A DNA stretch of 64,000 nucleotides from JAWKIW01 sp046331175 (GTDB lineage: Bacteria; Actinomycetota; Acidimicrobiia; Acidimicrobiales; Acidimicrobilacustridaceae): the NCBI GenBank assembly GCA_046331175.1, contig JAXLRI010000015.1:62001-126000 (forward strand). The letters are read 5' to 3'. The notes below the pieces were generated by a model, which ran no database searches, was not told where the DNA came from, and was given only the letters and a program-made list of their open reading frames with translations. Position numbers and translations under genes: made by a program. Position 1 is the stretch's first letter, and every line of letters starts with the position of its first letter. This document shows positions 60,201 through 64,000 of the stretch, piece by piece.

Positions 60201-60487
60201 TTCGAGGGGTCCTCGACCGTCGTCACCGTGTAGGCGTCGATCGGCGCACCGCCGTCGTCGGCCGGCGGCGACCACAGCACCGTGGCCGACCCGTTGCCCG
60301 CCACTGCGGCGACGCCGGTCGGCGCCCCCGGCACGACAGCGACCGCCGGAGCACCCGAGGCGCCCGCCGGCGACGCACCGAACGCCGCCAGCACGACGGC
60401 GACCACCGCCGCCAGCACCGCACCCGCACCGGCCACGCGGGCCGACCCGGAACGGCCGCGGTCCACCACGGCATCCATGCTGTCCAT
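54284..60487 (-). CDS. Secreted protein with FN3, three VxDSR modules and PGRS-like Gly-rich domain (2067 aa)
   Basis: Signal peptide (RVAGAGAVLAAVVAVVLAAF, then GASPAGASGAP). Residues ~45-150: fibronectin type III domain (PGAPTGVAAVAGNGSATVLWS). Residues ~150-500: three ~118-residue modules starting VRVLDSR, TRVLDSR and QRIQDSR, each ending VxVVGWY/VGYF-like. Residues ~500-600: a Cys-containing unit with LDAWLQSHEAFLVSVGFD. From about residue 600 to the end is Gly-Gly-X sequence (GGAGGxGG, GNGGxGG). GAGGGG precedes the ATG. Resembles mycobacterial PE-PGRS sequence but without PE domain. Cell-surface or secreted role inferred. Confidence 0.85.
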   Translation of the reverse strand: MDSMDAVVDRGRSGSARVAGAGAVLAAVVAVVLAAFGASPAGASGAPAVAVVPGAPTGVAAVAGNGSATVLWSPPADDGGAPIDAYTVTTVEDPSKTCTWDSGPLQCTVAGLTNGTAYTFTVSAHNAAGDGPASAASAPVTPGALLHSIQPVRVLDSRPGGLGPYATPWGPGTTRSVAVTGAGGVPTDAQAVVVNLTATNTTAASFLSLWPTGTAQPSPLVSSINWKAHHTIANGVTAKVGTGGSIEVFNPSGSVDVVVDVVGWYGADTGTAFRTVAPTRVLDSRAESQVGPFATPWGPVTTRDVTVAGVAGIPADADAVALNVTVNRTTAESFLSLWPTGTPTPVPLVSTLNWRPGQTIPNSTLAKVGTGGQVRVFNPSGDVDVIIDVVGYFTGGPGSRFVTIDPQRIQDSRPESTVGAYSTPWEPTTGRDVAVTGVAGIPADALAVVTNATVTNTTAASFLSGWPAGATTPDPLVSSLNWVSGQTIANGVIAQNGTGGAATFYNSAGSVDVIADAGGWYTPALTCSSALDAWLQSHEAFLVSVGFDPDAVAARVALDVPQCDGVPLVGNGTAAHPDATGVFGTGFSFDAGTCPAPDPCDGGRGGALVGNGGAGANGGAGGSAGRYGDGGDGAAGAPGAKGALGAAAVVAGGSGGDGGDGDAGGAGGKGGAGGSQIGDGGNGGNGGLGGDGGPGGPGANGAAGDPASPGGAGGDGGNGGLGGKGGNGGAGGPSFVGTPGTDGDGADGGDGATAGLPGDGGAGGDGTVAFVDGGKGGNGGNAGTSGTGGAGGAAGGPGGQGGSAGSSAAGPTGPVGNGGTGGAGGAAPVPGGTGGAGGAGGNGGSLGNGGAGGDGGVGVPGSDGVDGTNPGDSGGAGGAGGSGGAGGAGGTGGALFGAGGAGGSGGLGGNGGRGGIGLDGAPGVGAGNSGQAGGDGGNAGNGGNGGAAGAGGASPSGGTPGAGGNAGNGGNGGDAGVPGDGGKGAPGGPGAPDGGNGGVGGAAGTPGTGGTGATNGTNGTGVSGPTGSGGAGGEGAGAAVAGGNGGAGGAGGKGGPLGNGGAGGNGGAGMAGVDGTDGVNPGDSGTDGGAGGDGGAGGAGGLGGDLFGDGGAGGVGGLGGNGGRGGIGVDGAAGATGQNGGNGGNAGNGGNGGTAGAGGASPSGGTAGAGGTAGDGGNGGNAGVPGDGGAGADGDALTSDGGNGGAGGNPGVAGAGGTGATNGTGGASVVAPAGNGGTGGSGAAGSLAGVAGGRGGDGGAAGAIGSGGNGGAGGAGAGGIGGADGTNPGESGGNGGAGGAGGAGGNGGPASPFGVNGSGGDAGAGGVGGKGGAGLTGAAGVAGVDFGTGGTGGAGGDGAAGGNGGAGGAPGAGPGSAGVSGAGGNGGNGGDAGVPGDGGSGATGDAVTPDGGKGGAGGPAGTPGAGGTGAANGTTGAGVVGPAGNGGRGGDGYSASLAGAAGGKGGAGGAGGPLGNGGRGGDGGVGAAGIAGVDPGAPGASGGDGVAGGAGGAGGDGGAGGLVFGNGGRGGDGAVGGDGGRGGNGATGPTGFFSPGGAGGNGGNGAAGGDGGAGGDGGQAGGGGGVAGGLGLAAAGGNGGDAGLPGNGGAGSAGGVAFKDGYAGGDGGNPGIAGPGGAGSPNGANGADAVGPVGNGGVGGAGVGGTLGNRNAGNGGKGGNGGIIGNGGKGGNGGGALAGDDGAIGPDGPNPGDNGGNGGSGTAGGTGGNGGAGGAGGAIIGKGGDGGSGGPGGAGGKGGNGGRGADGDPTFVVNNGAGGNGGNGGSGANGGNGGLGGAGGAAGGGGGSAGATGSNANGGNGGNAGLPGIGGNGANGSAGHPNAGSGGNGGTGGTAGTGGTAGSGASAGSNGLGVFAPAGNGGNGGNGFSPVTGNGGAGGAGGNGGPLGKGGNGGSGGAGVGAIGADATGGAGGVGGVAGNGAPSLTGGAGGAGGSATVQGGLTVATGGNGGKGGASPFGAPGGTGGAGGNAEAAGAAASATGGRGGDSGSFSGIGGKGGDALATGGGAVATGGDGGDALPSGLGGAGGTATAIGAGSTQTNGFPGVP
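54290..58690 (-). repeat. PGRS-like Gly-Gly-X domain, higher-order ~620-650-bp repeats
   Basis: Beyond the local 9-bp Gly-Gly-X rhythm, marker phrases recur: an Asn-Pro-Gly-Asp/Glu-Ser phrase and relatives near 57880, 57243, 56626, 56006 and 55352, and an AGVPGDGG phrase between them. The spacing is about 615-655 bp. The C-terminal end departs from this pattern into shorter repeats. Confidence 0.75.
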
Positions 60488-60660
60488 CGGGCCACCCCTC
60501 GCTCCGCCTGAGCCGAAGCGCTGATCTTGGCAGCCGCGCCCATGCCGGACAAGCATCAGCCCCCCGATTTCCTCCACCACGCGCGCCGCCGTGCCCGCGC
60601 CCGGCGCCCCGCTCCGGCGAGCCCCGCCTCGGCGACGACCGATCGCGCGAGGCTGACCCC

Positions 60661-60714
60661 ATGACCGGCGAGCTGCTCCCCACCACTCGAACCGCCCTGG
60701 GGGCCCGGACGTGA
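60661..60714 (+). CDS. Possible 17-residue upstream ORF overlapping the MBL start
   Basis: ATG at 60661 opens MTGELLPTTRTALGART, whose TGA at 60712-60714 overlaps the GTG of the hydrolase gene (GTGA). GAGGCT ends 6 nt before the ATG, like the leaderless -10 boxes elsewhere. It could be a leader that couples translation, or chance; no conserved-peptide evidence. Confidence 0.3.
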   Translation: MTGELLPTTRTALGART

Positions 60715-61622
60715 GCACGGCACCCGACGACCGTGCACTCACGATCGAGTGGTTCGGCTGCGCCACCTTCCGGGTCCAGGTGCAGGGACGAACGCTTTTC
60801 TTCGACAGCTACCTCGACAAGCTGCCGGGGGTGCCGCCCGGCGGGCTCACCACCGGCGAGGTCGATCGGGCCGACTTCGTCTTCATCTCCCACGCCCACT
60901 TCGACCACGTGCACGGCGCCGACCTGATCGCCCGTCGCACCGGCGCGATCGTCGTCGGCAACCACGAGACCGCCCACCTGATGCGCGACTGCGGCGTGCC
61001 CGACGACCAGATCATCGCCACCGCCGGCGGAGACACGGTCGACTGCGGCGGAGGCGTCACCGTGCGCGCCCTGCCCTCCCAGCACTCGTGCCTGTTCGCC
61101 TCGGCCTCCGGCGACAGCGGTCAGGCCTGCCTCGGCGACCTCGGCACGAGCGTGCAGGACCGCCGGGTTCGCGAGGCCTTCATCTTCGACCTGCTGCCCA
61201 CGGTGAGCGACGAGGTCCTCCGCTGGTTCGACCGGGCCGAGGGCCACGTGTCCACCCGCGACGGCGGCCAGCTCACCTACCTGCTCGAGAGCCCGGTCGG
61301 CTCGGTGCTGGTCAGCGCCAGCTCCGGGTGCTGGCTCGGCATCGTCGAACGGCTCCGCCCCGACGTCGCCATCCTGGCGGCCGCCGGCCGACCGAACGTC
61401 GACGGCGAGCCGTACCAGGGCTCGCTCGCCGACTTCCTCGTCGAGCAGGCCGAGCTGCTCGGCCGGCCACGGGTGATCCTCTGCCACCACGACCCGCTGC
61501 TGCCCCCGCTGCTCGATGCGATCGACGTGACCGAGGCCGAGGACCGCCTGCGCGACCTCCTCGGCGGCGACCGCTACCTCGCCCTCACCTACGGCGACCC
61601 GGTCACCCTGCTGCCGGGCTGA
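60711..61622 (+). CDS. Metallo-beta-lactamase-fold hydrolase (303 aa)
   Basis: Zinc motif HAHFDHVHG (HxHxDH) near residue 62; NHETAHLM, ALPSQHSCLF and VILCHHD supply later metal His residues. The N-terminus (IEWFGCATFRVQVQGRTLFFDSY) is the usual first strands of the UlaG/RNaseZ-like lactonase group. Length fits. GTG start overlaps a possible 17-residue upstream ORF. Function: hydrolysis of a lactone, phosphodiester or thioester, not determinable. Confidence 0.88.
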   Translation: MSTAPDDRALTIEWFGCATFRVQVQGRTLFFDSYLDKLPGVPPGGLTTGEVDRADFVFISHAHFDHVHGADLIARRTGAIVVGNHETAHLMRDCGVPDDQIIATAGGDTVDCGGGVTVRALPSQHSCLFASASGDSGQACLGDLGTSVQDRRVREAFIFDLLPTVSDEVLRWFDRAEGHVSTRDGGQLTYLLESPVGSVLVSASSGCWLGIVERLRPDVAILAAAGRPNVDGEPYQGSLADFLVEQAELLGRPRVILCHHDPLLPPLLDAIDVTEAEDRLRDLLGGDRYLALTYGDPVTLLPG

Positions 61623-61652
61623 CCGAGCCGGCAACGCGCGAGCCGGACGCCC

Positions 61653-61958
61653 TCAGGCGACGCGACCGGCGGGCCCCCAGGTGTCGAGGGCGGCGAGCGG
61701 CGTGCGGGGTGGCTCGGGCGGAAGGTCGTCTCCGAACACCTCGGCGAGCAGCGAATGCACGACCGGGTGCAATCGCTCGTCGACGAAGCGATCCCAGTCG
61801 GCCTCGCTCTCCCACACGTCGATGTAGCGCAGGCCGCCCTGCTCGAGCTCGACGGCGAGGTGGCTGATCAAGCCCTTCGGTGGTTCGTCGCCGAGGCCGT
61901 CGACGATCCGGCGGTAGGTGGCGTGGTCGATCGGGACGTCCTGGGTGAAGGCGTACAT
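61653..61958 (-). CDS. Small monooxygenase-like protein, possible ABM/EthD fold (101 aa)
   Basis: MYAFTQDVPIDHATYRRIVDGLG, GLISHLAVELEQGGLRYIDVWESEADWDRFVDERLHPVV show the beta-alpha-beta pattern of the dimeric alpha/beta barrel (ABM/EthD) superfamily, where WES and RF positions form the pocket. GAGAGG lies 9 nt before the ATG. It is divergent from a TetR gene across 51 bp, the usual layout for a regulated small monooxygenase or detoxifier. Substrate unknown. Confidence 0.65.
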   Translation of the reverse strand: MYAFTQDVPIDHATYRRIVDGLGDEPPKGLISHLAVELEQGGLRYIDVWESEADWDRFVDERLHPVVHSLLAEVFGDDLPPEPPRTPLAALDTWGPAGRVA

Positions 61959-62009
61959 CGCAGAGCCTCTCTTCGCGCTGATTTCCATCCGAAGCCGCCT
62001 CGGACCAAT

Positions 62010-62666
62010 ATGGGGGGCATCGAGGACCACGTCAAGGGTCGCCGCTACGACGCCGCCGGCCGCCGGGCCGCTTCGCGGGCCACGCGCCGGCACATCGTGG
62101 ACGCCGCTCGCGCGTCGATGCTCGAGCGCGGCTACCGGCGGACGTCGATGACCGCGGTGGCCGAGGCCGCCGGGGTCCACGTCGACACCGTGTACGCACT
62201 GGTCGGCCGCAAGGCCGACCTGCTGCGCGAGGTGCTCGAGCAGGCGATCTCGGGCCAGGACCGCCCCGTACCCGCCGAGCAGCGCGACTACGTCCAGGCC
62301 GTCCGCGCCGCCCCCACCGCTCCCGACAAGCTGCGCATCTACGCCGCTGCCGTCGCGGAGATCCAGCCTCGGCTCGCCCCGCTGGCGCAGGTGGTGCACG
62401 AGGCCGCACCGAGCGAGCCCGCGGTGGCGGCGCTGTGGTCCGAGATCGCCGACCGTCGGGCCGCCAACATGCGGCGCTTCGTCGCCGACGTGCGAGCGGC
62501 CGCTCCGCTGCGACCGGGGCTGACCGCCGCGCACGCCGCCGACGTCGTGTGGATGCTCACCAGCACCGAGACCTACGTGGCGCTCACCGAGGGACGGGGT
62601 TGGAGCGCTGCCGCCTACGAGCGGTGGCTCGCCGACACCATGGCCCGACTGCTGCTCGACGGCTGA
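62010..62666 (+). CDS. TetR family transcriptional regulator (218 aa)
   Basis: Helix-turn-helix: RRHIVDAARASMLERGYRRTSMTAVAEAAGVHVDTVYALVGRKADLL (read in parts), followed by a C-terminal domain of ~150 residues. ATG at 62010 directly follows CGGACCAAT; no Shine-Dalgarno sequence is evident. It likely controls the divergent small monooxygenase, and possibly the P450 gene 191 bp downstream. Ligand unknown. Confidence 0.88.
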   Translation: MGGIEDHVKGRRYDAAGRRAASRATRRHIVDAARASMLERGYRRTSMTAVAEAAGVHVDTVYALVGRKADLLREVLEQAISGQDRPVPAEQRDYVQAVRAAPTAPDKLRIYAAAVAEIQPRLAPLAQVVHEAAPSEPAVAALWSEIADRRAANMRRFVADVRAAAPLRPGLTAAHAADVVWMLTSTETYVALTEGRGWSAAAYERWLADTMARLLLDG

Positions 62667-62857
62667 GCTGAGCGGAGCGGCGGGCCCGGCCATTCGCCCT
62701 GCCACGGATCCCGCCGGTCCCGGTCTCCTCGGGGGCCGCCGGGTACGTCGAGGCCATGGCTTCGCTCCCCACGACCACAGACCACGACGGGGCGGCGAGG
62801 TGCTGCACCTCGACCCTGAGGCACGACCACCACGACCCCGAGCGCGAGGATCGACCC

Positions 62858-64000
62858 GTGCTGTTCGACCTCGACGACCCCGGTCTGCTGTTCCGCGACG
62901 ACGTGCTGGCCGACCCGCGGCCGCTCTACGCCGAACTGCGCGAGCATGCCCCAATCTGGCAGCTCGCCGGCCAGGACACGTTCCTCGTGTCGGACCCGGC
63001 CCTCGTCCGCGACGCCACCGGCCGCCCGGACGACTTCTCGTCGAACATGGTCAGCATGATCCACCGCGGTCGCGACGGCGCCGCCACGCCGTTCGCCATG
63101 CTGGCCTACGGCGACCCGGGCAACGTCCTCGCCATCGCCGACCCGCCCGACCACACCCGCCACCGCAAGCTGCTCCAGCCCCACCTCAGCCCGGCGGCGG
63201 TCGCCGGGTTCGAGCCCTCGGTGCGAGCGCTCACCGACGAGCGGCTCGACGAGATGCTCGTCAACGGGCGCGGCGACGCCGTGGTCCAGCTGGCCGACCC
63301 CATCCCCGCCGCCCTGATCTGCGAGCTGCTCGGGCTGCCCACCACCGACACCGACCAGCTGGTCCCCCACGTCCTGGCGGTCGGTGCGCTCCTCGACGGC
63401 ATGGCCGACGAGGACGGGATGGCCCAGGGCGGCGTCGCCGCCATCGAGCTGGCCGGCTACGCCCAGGCCACCCTCGACGCCCAGCGGGCCCGACCCGCCG
63501 ACGAGCGGTCACCGCTCGTGCACGCCGCCATCGAGGCCATCGACGCCGACGAGGTGACCAACGACGAGGTGGTCGGCATGCTCGTGCAGCTGTTCACCGC
63601 CGGCACCGAGACGACCCAGAGCCTCACCGCAACCACCATCGACCTCCTCGCCCGCGACGCCGAGCTGCAGTCCACCTTGCGGGCCGACCCCGGCCGCATC
63701 CCCGACGCGCTCGAGGACGTCCTCCGCGCCGACGGCCCCTTCCAGTTCCACTACCGCTGGGCGCCGCACGACACCCAGCTGGGTGACACCGCCATCCCCG
63801 CCGGCAGCCGGGTGCTGCTGCTGTGGTCCGCCGCCAACCAGGGCTCGGCCGCGCCGGTCGGCGATCGGGTGCCGCCGCACTTCGCCTTCGGGCGGGGCAT
63901 CCACTTCTGCATCGGGTCGGCCCTGGCCCGCCTCGAGGCACGGGTGATGATCGAGCAGCTGCTCGCCCGCACCTCGTCGTTCCGCCTCGACCCCGAGCGC
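62858..64000 (+). CDS. Cytochrome P450, C-terminus beyond the window
   Basis: Opens VLFDLDDPGLLFRDDVLADPRPLYAELREH. The I-helix oxygen-binding motif is FTAGTETTQ near residue 248, the ExxR motif is EDVLR near residue 286, and the heme loop FGRGIHFCIGSALARLEARV with the ligand Cys near residue 350 is intact. GTG at 62858 has GAGGA upstream; an in-frame ATG at 62756 would add 34 residues. Between AANQG and HFAFGRG the usual FPDPDxFDPxR stretch is absent. Three-component or two-component redox partners are not in view. Substrate unknown. Confidence 0.9.
   Translation, partial: MLFDLDDPGLLFRDDVLADPRPLYAELREHAPIWQLAGQDTFLVSDPALVRDATGRPDDFSSNMVSMIHRGRDGAATPFAMLAYGDPGNVLAIADPPDHTRHRKLLQPHLSPAAVAGFEPSVRALTDERLDEMLVNGRGDAVVQLADPIPAALICELLGLPTTDTDQLVPHVLAVGALLDGMADEDGMAQGGVAAIELAGYAQATLDAQRARPADERSPLVHAAIEAIDADEVTNDEVVGMLVQLFTAGTETTQSLTATTIDLLARDAELQSTLRADPGRIPDALEDVLRADGPFQFHYRWAPHDTQLGDTAIPAGSRVLLLWSAANQGSAAPVGDRVPPHFAFGRGIHFCIGSALARLEARVMIEQLLARTSSFRLDPER

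Noticed and set aside
52349..60511. Plus-strand open frame of 2720 codons across the Gly-rich gene
   Set aside because: It is antisense to a gene with signal peptide, FN3 and ribosome binding site; its Pro/Ala/Thr-rich product is the complement of Gly-rich codons and spans several other genes.
62756..62857. Upstream ATG of the P450 gene
   Set aside because: In frame and open, but the 34 residues are low-complexity and the GTG at 62858 has a better ribosome binding site; not excluded.
1..64000. tRNA, rRNA, insertion sequences or phage genes
   Set aside because: No TPsiC-like or rRNA-like segments, transposase motifs or flanking duplications were seen by eye; a search tool could still find a small one.

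Overview
The window is high-GC DNA with many GTG starts, dense translationally coupled (ATGA/GTGA/TGATG) gene pairs and no tRNA, rRNA, phage or insertion sequence that I can recognise. Codon use, the TetR/SDR/CaiB/P450/monooxygenase repertoire, twin-arginine signals, and start codons sitting 5-8 nt after a TANNNT box point to an actinobacterium, plausibly an Acidimicrobiia member. That taxonomic call is inference, not sequence proof.

Layout. 1-8024: three short-chain dehydrogenases, a ferritin-like diiron protein, a CaiB-type CoA-transferase coupled to an unusual RsbW-like/GNAT fusion, a MGAWG-type hypothetical and a small membrane protein. 8184-12168: a TetR gene with a palindrome over its promoter, a nitronate-monooxygenase-like flavoprotein, an ArsR/SRPBCC pair and an alpha/beta hydrolase. 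12169-17245: a secreted protein with a 'VxDSR' module, a perfect 24-bp hairpin, a coupled CMD-family/3-hydroxyisobutyrate-dehydrogenase-like pair, and a membrane protein with a downstream TetR. 17284-20933: a HAPMO-like Baeyer-Villiger monooxygenase coupled to its TetR and divergent from a zinc alcohol dehydrogenase. 20967-23914: an arsenic/cadmium cassette (cadI-like, arsR, arsC, aquaporin, ArsR-phosphatase fusion) with recognisable operators.

24026-32062: a lipoprotein with an HExxH metallopeptidase signature, a secreted DUF5722-like glycosidase-fold protein, a fumarylacetoacetase-family hydrolase, an HtrA-type protease and two coiled-coil, possibly stress-related proteins. 32091-47185: a 4463-residue membrane-anchored surface protein (polytopic N-terminus, two beta-helix units, about 26 Ig-like repeats, Cys-bounded modules, helical tail), a coupled lipoprotein and a divergent TetR. 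47248-53571: a Tat-exported Cys-rich protein, a CrtO-like acyltransferase, a second Baeyer-Villiger monooxygenase with a clear operator, and a three-gene operon of two SDRs plus a RfbH/ColD-like sugar 3-dehydratase homologue lacking the PLP lysine. 53760-60487: a DoxX-like membrane protein and a 2067-residue secreted protein with about 1460 residues of PGRS-like Gly-Gly-X sequence. 60711-64000: a metallo-beta-lactamase-fold hydrolase, a monooxygenase-like small protein, a TetR and a P450 cut by the window edge.

Functionally the window mixes oxidative catabolism of ketones, aromatics or lipids (SDRs, CaiB, two BVMOs, ADH, FAH, P450, each close to a TetR regulator), metalloid resistance, and two very large repeat-built surface proteins. 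The surface proteins, the cluster of probable leaderless promoters with TetR/ArsR-type operators, and the 3-dehydratase operon are the most interesting parts.
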